The translations under genes and the position numbers were made by a program. This document shows, piece after piece, positions 21,483-33,848 of a stretch of 64,000 nucleotides of DNA (position 1 is the first letter of the stretch; each line of letters opens with the position of its first letter). The DNA comes from Selaginella moellendorffii (taxonomy: Eukaryota > Streptophyta > Lycopodiopsida > Selaginellales > Selaginellaceae). Below the pieces are notes generated by a model. It made no database searches. It had not been told where the DNA came from and saw only the letters and a program-made list of their open reading frames with translations. The stretch is taken from contig NW_003314287.1 of assembly GCF_000143415.4 (NCBI RefSeq), forward strand, positions 1,447,514 through 1,511,513, given 5' to 3'.

Positions 21483-21655
21483 GTCTCTTCTAAAACCCTA
21501 TCTTGCCCTAAATTCCCCGATTTAAAAACTTTGCCCTAAAAGAGGGACGGGAGCTCGAATCCCGGGAACTCTCGCGCCTGTCTGTTGCAACTCCCGCGGC
21601 ATGCCGGCCGAGTTTCGCGCGAGAATTTCTTGGGCGAGGAGGAAGAAGAAGAGAA
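21483..21655. promoter_or_regulatory. Bidirectional promoter with telo-box (LSM7 side)
   Basis: AAACCCTA at 21493-21500 is a telo-box, common in plant promoters of RNA-processing and ribosomal genes. A second, looser CCCTAAA lies at about 21532-21539. Confidence 0.5.
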
Positions 21656-22392
21656 ATGGGCGTTTCTGGAATTCTCAGCTATCTCGAATACGCGCTTCTC
21701 CACAAGATTTTCGTCATGAAAATCTTTGGGTGAGTGCTTTTGATCGATACATTGATGAGAATCCATCGAAGGGAAACAATGCGCTGAGCGAGAGAAGGGA
21801 AATTCTTGCAGGAGGCACGTACGATCCGAGCAAGCCATGGCTGAGGCTTCGGATCTGTCGCCCATATCTCTCACGCTCAATGACTACCGCGTCACGCTCG
21901 ACAACGGGCAATGGACTTCGGGTAAGATCTAGAGAAAATCCTCTCTTTTCGATCGATTCTCCTCCTTGTTCTCTAGATTATCCCGACGATGGGAGGACCG
22001 ATCACGCGCCCCCATCGGGTGCCATGGAGAAAGAAGTCATTCGCTTGCGGAACGATAAGCGAAGATTGGTATGGCCTTCCCGCGAAAAGAAAGTGGTGTT
22101 TTTCACTCTCGATCTCCACTGAAAGATGCGAGACCTCGAGAAATTCAAGCGCCAAGCTCGCGAGATGGACGAGCTCAAGGAGCGATGGAGCAATCTGGAT
22201 TTCAAGTACCAGCTTCTCATGGACATGGTACAATCAAAACTTCCAGAATTCTCTCAAGAGCAAAGCTATGATTCTTCCCAAATCTCTCTCCAGTGGACGC
22301 TGAAGCAGCTCGATACCGAGAAGCAAGCATCCTCGCGAGCGCACAGCCCCACATCCAACAAGAACTCTCCTCGCGCTGGAACACCATCCTAG
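21656..22392 (+). CDS. Small coiled-coil protein, function unknown
   Basis: Exons 21656-21729, 21812-21921, 21977-22068, 22126-22227 and 22294-22392 give 158 aa in one frame. A shorter form starts at ATG 21837 (MAEASDLSPISLTLNDYRV, 125 aa), in which case the first exon is leader. The core is a charged helix (MEKEVIRLRNDKRRL, then DLEKFKRQAREMDELKERW and FKYQLLMDM), probably a coiled coil. The tail is Ser/Pro-rich. The 66-nt gap 22228-22293 is a multiple of three with no stop, so it could also be read through. No enzyme motif. I do not recognise the family with certainty; plants have short proteins of this general style. Confidence 0.65.
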
Positions 22393-22465
22393 AACTTGGC
22401 TCGAATTTAAAATTAGGCCAATGCTCTGTTTTTAGGGCAAGCCTAGGTTTGTGTGATTCTCGGCT

Positions 22466-23736
22466 ATGGCACCTCCAGCGCTGAGGCTGCCGCGCCATTC
22501 CTCCGGCGACGACACCAAATGCAGGCCCGCGCTGCTGCTCATCGCGGTCTCGGCATGCGCCGCCATCGCGACTTACTTCGCGCTGTCGCCACTCTTCCAA
22601 CCGGATCAGGGCGCGATCTCGTCGGATTCCAGCGACGGCCGCTCCGCCAGGCACCTCGTGGCGATCCGCGAGGAGAAGGCGGCGTGCTGCCGCGGGATCG
22701 AGCACCAGGAGCTGTGGGGATCGGTGGTCCAGTGGGGGACGAGCAACAAGGTGAATTCCTCCGCCGCGTGCTGCCAGGCTTGCAAGGCCGCGCAGTGTAA
22801 TTCCTGGGTGTATTGCGGGGATCGAGTGAAATGCGGGCCAAATTTTGGAGAGGTAGTATAAAGTTGACTCCTTCCTTGTCCGAGCGTGTTGTTTGTTTTC
22901 ATTCTCTTCACAGTGCTGGCTAAAGAATCAGGAGGATCCTCTCTCCCCCGACGTCCAGGATTCTAGCAAGGACGTCTACTGGACTTCTGGGCTTGTCTAT
23001 GCGAAGAATGTGGTAAGCTCTAGCTAGATTTCGATTTGGACACTGACAGTCTTGCTAAAGTAAGATCTTCTCCTTGTTTTTGACAGGGTCTCGTGCAGCT
23101 AGAGACCGAATATGGAGCGATCAGGCTCCAGGTAAGAAGAGAAGTTTAAGTTTGAGTTTGAGCTAAGTTGAGAAACAAAACACTTCCTTCACAGCTTCTT
23201 CCAGACTGCGCTCCACTTTCAGTCGCGTTTGTGATCGAGCTCTTGAAGTTGCGGCACTGCGCAGGTTGCAACATCTACCGAGCTGAGACCCGCGGGAATT
23301 CATGGGATGAGGAAGGAAATCCCACAGCAAAGGTAAGAGTTGCACATTCTTTTCAAATTTATGCTCTATGTTTCTCATGTTTTCTTGTTTTCTTTCTTAG
23401 AACTTGAGAGGACCTCCTCATGCTATTTTACAAGGCACTCTAGAGGCCGAGGGCCTCGGCTTCAAGGAACTCCCCAGAGAAGCTTGTCCGATGATCCGCA
23501 GGGGTATGGTAGGATGGATCGAAGGAGGCCCCGATTTTTTCATCAGCCTCGCAAACCATGACGATTGGTACCCGAAACACACAGTTTTTGCCAACGTTCT
23601 TCCAGACGACCTTCCTCTAGTTGAGAAGCTCGCGAGCTTGCCAACGTCAAAGACCATCTGGAGCGGGATTGATGTCGCTGTGCTGAAGAAGCCGATCAGC
23701 TTGAAATTGGCGAGGGCGAGCGTTGCATCGTCCTGA
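22466..23736 (+). CDS. Membrane-anchored cyclophilin-like protein
   Basis: Five exons: 22466-22852, 22914-23012, 23087-23131, 23195-23332 and 23401-23736, giving 334 aa. A single hydrophobic segment (LLLIAVSACAAIATYFAL, about residues 24-41) marks a type II membrane or Golgi anchor. A Cys-rich region follows (about 70-135: ACCRG, CCQACKAAQCNSWVYC, GPNFGECW), reminiscent of a PAN/apple module. The C-terminal 180 residues resemble the cyclophilin fold (GLVQLETEYGAIRLQLLPDCAP, FANVL, with the FFISL core). The catalytic Arg/Phe signature of active cyclophilins is not obvious, so isomerase activity is doubtful. It starts 73 bp after the previous gene and converges on AATF, with 37 bp between stop codons. 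Confidence 0.75.
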
Positions 23737-23773
23737 CTCAGTTCTAATTTTTTTTCCTTGTTCTCCCATAACA

Positions 23774-25786
23774 TCACGCTGCTGCTTCCAGATTCACGGC
23801 AGAAGTCGCAGGTTTACTTCCAAACAGGCTGGTGAATAGTTTTGTAGCCATAGGTGGTAGTACCATCGGTTCAGGAACCATGAAATTTACCAGTGGCTCA
23901 TGGACAGTGTATCTACACAAAAAATCAAAGTTTGAGATGACCAAAGTGAGAAACCAAACTCTCTCGCTTGCCTTATCTTTCGGCCTTTAGAAGCGCGACG
24001 ATCTACGTTTTTCCTTTTCTTGCTCCGGAGCTTTCGAACTGCGTCATGGTCTACACAAGGTACAAGCACAATCAGAACATTCTCACTAGAGAAAAAGCTT
24101 CTTACCGAGGCCAGTGGGATTTGAAGACTCGAGAAATTCACGTAAAAGCTGCTGATAGAACTCGGAATCATCAAGCACCTTAATTTCATTAGTCTTTGTT
24201 TCCATATCGTTTGTGTCCGTCTGGAAAAAGTTGATAAGCCTAAAAGACTGTAAAGAACGAGCAAAGATGAAAAACCTGTGTTTTCGAAGGTTCGGAGCGC
24301 ATCATTCTTGCTATGAACCGCGGCGTGTCCTTCATTGCTGCTGCTACTTGTTGTGAAATACTCTGTAAAGACGTAAAAGGCCGTGTGAATTAAAAAAATA
24401 AAAAAAAAAAGCCAGAACGTTTAAACCTGGTTGAAAGCTTTTAACTTCGATCGCGATGCCGCAGCGCCTGAAGATATTTGAGTCTTTCTGTGCCATCTAT
24501 CGACCGTACGATCTCTATACGGAATAAGCCTGCAATACATGTCTAGTGTCATCAGCTCGTAAAGCAAGAGCTCAATTACCTTGAATACGAGTTGCTTAAT
24601 CTTTGCCAAGCTGAGTCCAGGCTATCTGAGACGCTATGGATTTCCTGTTCCACGTCCGAATCTGTAACAAGATAAGTTAATCTGCTCACCGTAAAAGAAA
24701 AATAATTCGAAACCTTTTCTGTAAGCATCGAGTGCCTCCCGGTTTTGTTCCAGCAATGCCTGCAGGACCACAATTTAAGCGCTAGAAAAGCATCAACCAT
24801 CACTATACGTTTTCTAGATCCAGAAGCGAATCAAGGGTCTGCAAGGCCGCCGCTTTCAGCGTTTGTTGTGCTTCGCTTGGGCTCGACGCTTCCTCCTGTC
24901 AAGCTTCCTTTCATACCATAAAAAGAAATACGGAAAAAGAAGCGTCACCTGTGGTAGCAGATTGGATCCTGCAACTATCTTCTGCAACGCAATTCGCATA
25001 TGCAAAGCGCTGCCCCACAATTCCTGCCAGGCCATTTCTCTTGAAATCATCCCATTGTCAAAATCATGACACATACCATCTGGTTTTTCACTGCTCGGCC
25101 TTTCCGTATATCCACATCATTCTGTCCTCTCAAGCTCTTCAACATCTCTCTGAAAGGACGTAAAAGAACACCAAACGTGGTTAAAGGACGAAGGATGACG
25201 ATACGACGCACTCACTGTTCTTCTTTATTAAGATCTTCGTATTCCTTGTTGACGGCTTCAAAATCGTCATCAAGAACCTGCTCCAACATCAAAGCTCAAA
25301 AAATTGGCGTTAGAGGTGCAAAAAAACTAAATCACATTCCTTACGTTCTTTTCTACTTGTTTTTCGTCGTCGTCCTCCTCCTCACTGAAAGCTGGTTGTA
25401 GATCATCCCGATCGTGAAAATCGTCGTCACTGATCCCATCAAAAGCATCCTTTCTGCTGCTCTTGCGACCGGAATACTCCTTCCCTTCAAGTGATATATC
25501 TGGCCTCAACCGGAGCCTTCCATCCCTGAAAACGAGAGAAAAAAAAAAATGATCGTCGGAAAAAAAACTCATTGTCCTATCACTCACGATTTCGAAAAGG
25601 TTTCCACTTCATCCGGGCCATCAGAGCTTTGCTCCTGGAGCAAATGCTGCGTCTCTTGCCCGAATCCCGCCTCCTCATCTACAAACTCCAGTCACAAACA
25701 CCGCATTCTTCCAAGAATCACGTACCGTCCCAGGAATCCTCGTCCGAATCCGATGCCACGGCCTTCGCCTTCGCCTTCGCAGGCAT
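23774..25786 (-). CDS. AATF: AATF/Bfr2-family rRNA processing factor
   Basis: Fourteen exons: 25786-25726, 25678-25588, 25525-25345, 25277-25216, 25149-25077, 25023-24949, 24895-24809, 24759-24714, 24661-24580, 24529-24427, 24362-24276, 24220-24106, 24050-23972 and 23912-23774, giving 426 aa. The acidic N-terminal half is followed by the AATF leucine-zipper-like part (RKGRAVKNQM, ELWGSALHMRIALQKIV). The conserved C-terminal region contains WHRKTQISSGAA, LKAFNQ, FYQQLLREFLES and DRRASKGRKIRYTVHEPLVNFM. In yeast the homologue acts in the nucleolus in 40S pre-rRNA processing. The last intron (23971-23913) has a GC donor. A double telo-box lies just upstream of the start. The C-terminus (LFTSLFG) matches the family end. 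Confidence 0.88.
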
Positions 25787-25794
25787 CGCGCGAT

Positions 25795-25809
25795 AAACCC
25801 TAACCCTAA
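25795..25809 (+). promoter_or_regulatory. Double telo-box upstream of AATF
   Basis: AAACCCTAACCCTAA, 8 bp upstream of the AATF start codon. Telo-boxes mark promoters of ribosome-biogenesis genes in plants, which fits the gene. Confidence 0.6.
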
Positions 25810-25837
25810 TTTTTGCAAAACAAAAAACCTGTAAGTG

Positions 25838-25920
25838 AAAGCGATTCGAACCCGCGCAAAAATAAAAGCTTGTCAGATTTCCAGTCTGATGCTCTATCCA
25901 ATTCAACCTCAACGAGATCC
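25838..25920 (-). repeat. tRNA-like repeat 1
   Basis: Read on the minus strand it has a D-arm-like TTGGATAGAGC, an anticodon-arm-like CAGACTGGAAATCTG, a 20-nt variable region and a T-arm GGGTTCGAATCGC. The loop would present GGA. The acceptor stem does not pair, so this is a tRNA-derived repeat or pseudogene, not a called tRNA. Confidence 0.5.
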
Positions 25921-26002
25921 CTGACACACTATGCCAGAAATCTCTAATGGTTTTTCCCCCCTCCACCATATAATTTTAAAAGATTTGATCCATGGGACAG
26001 AG

Positions 26003-26092
26003 CCACTGCCGGGTTTCGAACCTGAGAAAAAGATATACCCGCCAGATTTTCAGTCTGGTGCTCTATCCAACTAAGCCTCGGTGTGATCCTTT
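26003..26092 (-). repeat. tRNA-like repeat 2
   Basis: Same layout as repeat 1: TTGGATAGAGC, CCAGACTGAAAATCTGG (5-bp stem, GAA in the anticodon place), 20-nt variable region, AGGTTCGAAACC. No matching acceptor stem was found. Confidence 0.5.
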
Positions 26093-26129
26093 GTTCCCAA
26101 TCCTCCACACGTTTATAATATGGTGTGTA

Positions 26130-26218
26130 CTCGTAGCTGCGATTCGAACCTGGAAAAAAGAAATGCAGGTCAGATTTTCAGTCTGATGCTCTATCCAACT
26201 CCACTCCAATGTGGCCGC
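26130..26218 (-). repeat. tRNA-like repeat 3
   Basis: GTTGGATAGAGC, CAGACTGAAAATCTG (GAA in the anticodon place), 20-nt variable region and AGGTTCGAATCGC. Spacing to repeat 2 is about 125 bp. Confidence 0.5.
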
Positions 26219-26317
26219 TTGATATTATGTTTCTGTACTCCATGTATATGTTGAAATCATTCTTTTCTTTGTACCATACAATGATTTGAAATGCACAAAC
26301 TATTGACATGGTTTGAG

Positions 26318-26385
26318 TGAGTGAAGCTTCGGCTGAGATGTCAGACTTAAAATCTGCCAGAACCTTTTGTTTCAGGTTCAAGTCC
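26318..26385 (+). repeat. tRNA-like repeat 4, opposite strand
   Basis: Partial: GTCAGACTTAAAATCTGCC (TAA in the anticodon place), then a variable region and AGGTTCAAGTCCC. The D-arm is poorly kept. Confidence 0.35.
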
Positions 26386-27439
26386 CTCTCTCTCTCTCTC
26401 TTTCTCTCTTTGTGTCAGGCCTCTTTTTGACTCGAGTTCGAAACTCTTTTACAGCTATACACCTGTAAAGAATTGTCACTACTACACCTTTTGTTTGGTT
26501 ACTACCAGTTAAAGGCTGGCCCCAAGGATGTGATTTTGAGTTTTGGTCCAAAATATTGAAACATTATTAAAAAAATAGAAATTGGATGTTGTTGAAACTT
26601 GGCACCAAGAAGCAATCGTTCTCACTATTACTTCGATCTCCAAACCAGAATATCATTTCCATCCCAAAATCATTCAAATATATGCCCGCTTAATTCTGCA
26701 TTTCCCTGAATCCTGAATAGCCACACAGGGATATTTTCTGGAGAAAACGATTGACCTCGACCCGACGTTTCGATATACCACCCCGATTTTTCGGTCCCAT
26801 ATCCGATTTACTGCTAAACAATGCCACTAGGCAAGATGACATAAGCCGACTCCGATATAAATTACAGACGTATATCAGGAGTATACGGGTGGCCAGCTTT
26901 TAGGAAATAAATTCTTTTAAAAAAAACAAGAAAATAACAGGTCGTTTGCTAAGAGGTGACAACCCAATAACTGGTACAAGAGATCCAACCAGGAAGAAGA
27001 AGGCAAAGCGGCACTCTAATAAGCAAGGGGATGGATTCCCCTAAACAAAAACTAAACATAAAGATCCAATGTTCAATGCGCAGCCCATTTACAAGTTGAT
27101 ACTTGACAGTAAACTTGTGTGAGTTTGTGGAGATCTTTCTGGCTTCTGTGTCACTTTGTTCTTGGTACGACCCGAGCAAGAACCAAAGCCAGGAGTCACT
27201 TATTGATGCCATAAGCAACAACAGCAAGGAGATATTCCTTAGATAGTGGATGGAGCGTCAAGTACCTTACTTATCAGCAATCCAATCAATCAATCAATTA
27301 AGCCCTTCATATATTCAACGGGACAAAAAAGGTTAAAAAAGAAAAACATATTGTATTTTCATATAAAACTGGTTCTCATAGCTTTAGAAATTTTCCTGGC
27401 TGCTGTACAACAATGAAAAATAATAAATTCTGGAAGAGG
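26386..27439. other. Gene-free stretch downstream of CKX
   Basis: Starts with a CT run (26388-26412). No coding region, RNA gene or repeat was recognised. It is the 3' flank of the cytokinin dehydrogenase gene. Confidence 0.45.
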
Positions 27440-29645
<2,206 letters not shown>

Positions 29646-32600
29646 GAAATTCCCTCTCTTTCCTCTTGTTTGGAGTGCAGATTATCCTCCCCAAAGAGAA
29701 AAGGATCCCACCCTCTTATAGGGAGACTTGTTCTTGCATGACAAACCTTTTGCTGGTAGGCTAAGGACTCACAACAAGAACACACAGCCCAATACCAACA
29801 CCAATAGCAACTTGCTAGCTTGTTGGTAGATGCTGCAGCAACATCAGTGGAAAAAAAAACAGAGAGAGAGAAATAAGGGAAAACAAAGGTAAAATTCCTC
29901 CTTGGGATCAATCCCCTGAAAAAAGAAAGGAAAGATCCCAATCCCAAACAGGAGGAGGAGGAGAGAAGAGAACACTCGGTGTTTGAAACAAGCAGTGTAT
30001 ATAGGTATATGCACATATATATATAAGTGAACACTCACACACCCTCCTCCATTACCATGGGGGAGGATACCAGTTGAATCAACTAACAACCTAACAAAAG
30101 CAGTTGAGTAACTCGTCCCTTGCTCTGGTAACAACAATTATCCCTTTAGTTGGATTTGGGTTGGAAAAAAAAAAGAGGAATTTAAAGAAAATGGATAAAA
30201 TAACCAAAAAAATATCATTTATGTAACGATAATGTAAAAACGTGAATTTCCCGGGTATTGGGACACAAAACAGCAACAAGGCAGCAGTGCTGCAGCAGTT
30301 ACAGCTGCCACTCTGCATTGGCAACGATAACAACAGAACAGGCTTTGCGAAAGAGACGAGATAACGATAATGTCAAGTGAGGATTTTTGTGGCGGATAGT
30401 GGGGCAGGATATAACCCCTCCCCTCTGCAGAGGAGGAATTATCAAAAACCTCCCCTGCAGCACGTGGATCTTGCACAAAGCTGCGAGGGTTTGCGAGAGG
30501 GTTAATTCATAGTACGTGGAAGAGGTGGTGAATGTATCGCCACACCTTTCAACCTGGGCGAAATCTTTCCCAGAAAAGTGTAGCATGGAATGCATTTCTC
30601 GTAATAAAATACGAACAGAATAAATTGTGGTGAATGTTTGGCGGGTGAATTCTTCTCTCGGAGCTTCTTTTGTCTTGGAGTGGGTCGTATTGTTTCCTTT
30701 TTCTTGTCTACCACCTTTCCCCCTTGTTCTTGTTCTCCTTCTGCTTCTCCCTTCTTGGTTTGCGGAGGAGAGAGCTTGATTGGATTGATTGGTGGGTGGC
30801 GGTGTGGTGGCAGTACGTCTACGCGCCGCCGAATGCCTTCCTTGCAGTGATCTCATCCCTGCAAACGTCACGAAACAACGCGATGCAAGCGATCAATTGC
30901 CCAAAAAGAGAAAGAAAAGATCCCACAGTTTCGAAAGCCCGAAAAACTAACTCTCTTTCTTTTCCTTTACATAGCAAACAACTTTGGCCCCGGGCGGCGG
31001 CGGAATTTCCACAACCTTTTCACGTGAAAGAAATCTCGCCTCATTGTAGAGCGCGTCCTGCGTAAACAAAGCGAAATATTTTATGCTCTGATTCGAATCC
31101 GTGGAGATAACGTAGATTATTGCTGGCTGTGCATGGCTAGGAATTACAGCTCTTCATGTCTCTCCGCTGTAGTTGACTGGGGTAACACAGCGGTGCATGC
31201 GCGACACAAGACCATCAAAGTCTAAACCAAATCAAATAAAAACTCCATCAAGCACCGAGGACAGGGATCGAACGAAATGCCGCAAAATTCCCTATGTGCC
31301 TGCCTCGAGCTGTGGATGATCATCGTTTTAACTTCTCGATGCTCTGCTCGATCGATGTTGCCGTGTCGTGTCCCTTGCCTGGAAACAGGAAGTGGAAAGC
31401 GGACAAATGCAGGATCCCAGCGCAGATCTCATTTGTTCAGACATGAGATCACCATATCCTCCTCATATCTTCCACGCAATTAGGAGGACAAAACGCAGAG
31501 GGGACCCAACCAATGACCATTTGCCAAGGCGGGCACGCAGACGACAAGGCGTGCTTCCACAATACCACCCCATACACACGCCAACGATCGTCCTTTTCCA
31601 TTATTTCTTTCTCATTCTTCCATCCTCTTATACGATGTTACGAACAAGACGCCTTTGCTTTTGTGGCATGGACAACGAATATAATGAGAGGAGAGGTCCG
31701 GGTTTATTTGACTTGCGTGCAAGGAACATTCCTGTGGGGTGTGTGTCACACTGGTCAAAGTCTAAGATCCCCTGTTCGAGCACTTACTCTTCCCTAAAGT
31801 TCCAGAGATTTTGCATGTAACCACAGCAAAAAGTTTTAAAAAACATGGTCTTATGTGTGTGGATGGCATTTATGCGCAGGAGGACGCAAGAAAAGCAGGC
31901 CATGCTTCTTTGTTCTTTGCTTTTTCCTATTCAAATATTTGTTCCTGGGAACATCTGCATACCTCACCTATTGATTGGATGAATGAATTGTTTGGGACTC
32001 AAGTTGGCCCCCCAGTGAATAATGTCCAAGGTCAATGTTTCGAAGATACCACCAGTCAACGAGAGAAAAAGAAAAAAGGAACTGTTATAGTTTACTAGTG
32101 CATAGTGAGGTGGCCTTTTTAGCAGCGAAGGCCAGGAGCCAGTCAATGGTCTCCACGTGAATGCCCTCTGTTGGTGCTGGTGGTACACACAATAAGGAAC
32201 AACCGGAAACTCGCCACCACCTTTCTTTTCTTCTTTCTTATCTCCGTAACTAGAATGATGAATATGCCCGTCTCCCAATTTTGAGAGAGATAGTTTGCTG
32301 TTGGCTGGCTCTGTGTGTTTGCCGAGAGACAGGACACGCAAACAAACGCCCAGCACACATACGCATGAACATGAGCGGATTTTCGTTTCTAGATTTCCTT
32401 TATCTCTTTGTTTTGTTTGGCTTTGTTTTTAGTCTCCGTTGTCTATGAGGTACTATCCCCAGGACGATTGCATGAAAAGGAGAGATTGGGGTGGCTCCAT
32501 CCAAGCCCAGAAGTTTGGACTAGTCCTACTACTACTACCTAGGACTTCTTTCAGGGGCATCGAGCAAATGTGTATGAGCTGTTTCGCCATGACTTGTTGG

Positions 32601-32934
32601 CTCCCAGTGAAGAATACGATGTCACCACTTTATATATTGTGTTGGGCAGCGCAGCGCAGAAGGCCAGAAGGCCAGCACAACAGTAACAGCAACAGCTTTT
32701 GCCCTCTCCTTCTTCCCCCGCCGCCACCCAAAAACCCAAAGGACAAAGGATACCAAGGGATCTGATATTGAGGTTTGCGCATTTTCATAGCTTGTCCATC
32801 AGACTCAAGTGCTTAAAATAACAAAACCAGTTAATTGGTACCCCTTAACGGTACTTGGTAATAATTGTGCTTTAATCGGAGCCCTAAAAGGTTAAAACCC
32901 TAGGTACCTTGCCTTAAACCCTAGCTACACAGCG
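29646..32934. other. Long intergenic region upstream of CKX and MED20
   Basis: About 3.3 kb with no convincing gene. The long minus-strand frame near 30299-30871 has no recognisable domain. TATAAGAG on the minus strand near 29713-29720 is a possible CKX TATA box. The CT tract at 29463-29490 just inside the gene and a TATATATATA run near 30016 are simple repeats. Confidence 0.4.
32895..32924 (+). promoter_or_regulatory. Two telo-boxes upstream of MED20
   Basis: AAACCCTAG occurs at 32895-32903 and again at 32916-32924, ending 10 bp before the MED20 start codon. Confidence 0.6.
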
Positions 32935-33848
32935 ATGGTGGTCAAGTGGTGAGTGCTTGCGCAATGGCGCATGTGAATGGGCTCACAGAGCGTTTGCTTG
33001 GATTCTAGGGTTCTTCACTGGCAGCCGTCGGCGGGCGCTCAGGTGACGAGCCAGACGCTGGTGGATTTGTTCCGGAGCATCGAGAGCATGAATGGCGTGC
33101 GCACCGGGCGGTGGCAGATCACCGCCGCGCAGCACCGGCCTTTCACTCGAGGTATGTAGGTTCGTGGGACCGTGCGCTTGAGCGAGCAAGTCGGATTGAT
33201 TTGGAGCGCACTGCGCTGCGCTTGGCACAGACCAGGCCATGGCGATCGACTGCGCAAAGGAGCTCCTGGGTGTGGCGTTTAGCGAATTTGCAAGCAAGCA
33301 CTACTTCGTGCTACGCGCCGAGCGAATGGTCGTGGAGGCCGACTCGAGCATCCAGGCCATCATGGAAAAGCTCCAAGTTTACAGGAACAGGCTTTCCATG
33401 GTCTTCGAGGTGGAAAGACACTATTTTTTTTCTTGGATTTCCCGTTCACGATCGTTCTTTTCGTTTCCGTGGCAGGGATTTCAATACCAGCTCGGTGATT
33501 TCCAGCTCAAAGCCGGCCGAGCAGTGCTGTCACAGGCAGAAAATCTCCGAGGCATTGTCCTCGAGGTATATTTTCTTCTCCTCTCTGGAACTCGTACAGA
33601 TAGTTCTAAAGTTTGCACAGGTTGAGTACTCGCCGGTTTCGTCGATCGAGAAAACACGGCAGATGATGCAAGAGTTCGTGGATCTCTGGCAAGAGGCGAT
33701 CTCAGCACAGTCCATGAGTGGACGTATCTCGCTCCTAGAACCAAATTTTGCCGAGTACGCGCTCTCAGATACTTATACTTGGCAGCACACTGCACTGCAG
33801 TACATTTTTTTGTTTGCTTACTTCCTGTCACAATCCCAAAGAGCATGA
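32935..33848 (+). CDS. MED20: Mediator complex subunit 20
   Basis: Five exons: 32935-32948, 33009-33151, 33231-33409, 33476-33565 and 33621-33848, giving 217 aa. The start MVVKWVLHWQP, the core VVEADSSIQAIMEKLQ, GFQYQLGDFQLKAGR, ENLRGIVLEVEYSPVSSIEK and the tail EPNFAEYALSDTYTWQHTALQY are diagnostic of MED20, a Mediator head subunit that links activators to RNA polymerase II. About 15 extra hydrophobic residues (IFLFAYFLSQSQRA) follow the usual end. There is no splice donor there, so this looks like a lineage-specific extension or read-through of a lost stop. Confidence 0.93.

Noticed and set aside
26003-26092. Functional tRNA-Phe (GAA) gene
   Set aside because: Acceptor stem does not pair and the variable region is 20 nt, unlike Phe tRNAs. 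Kept only as a tRNA-like repeat.
30299-30871. 190-codon minus-strand frame upstream of CKX
   Set aside because: Low-complexity composition and no recognisable domain or splice context. Treated as chance.
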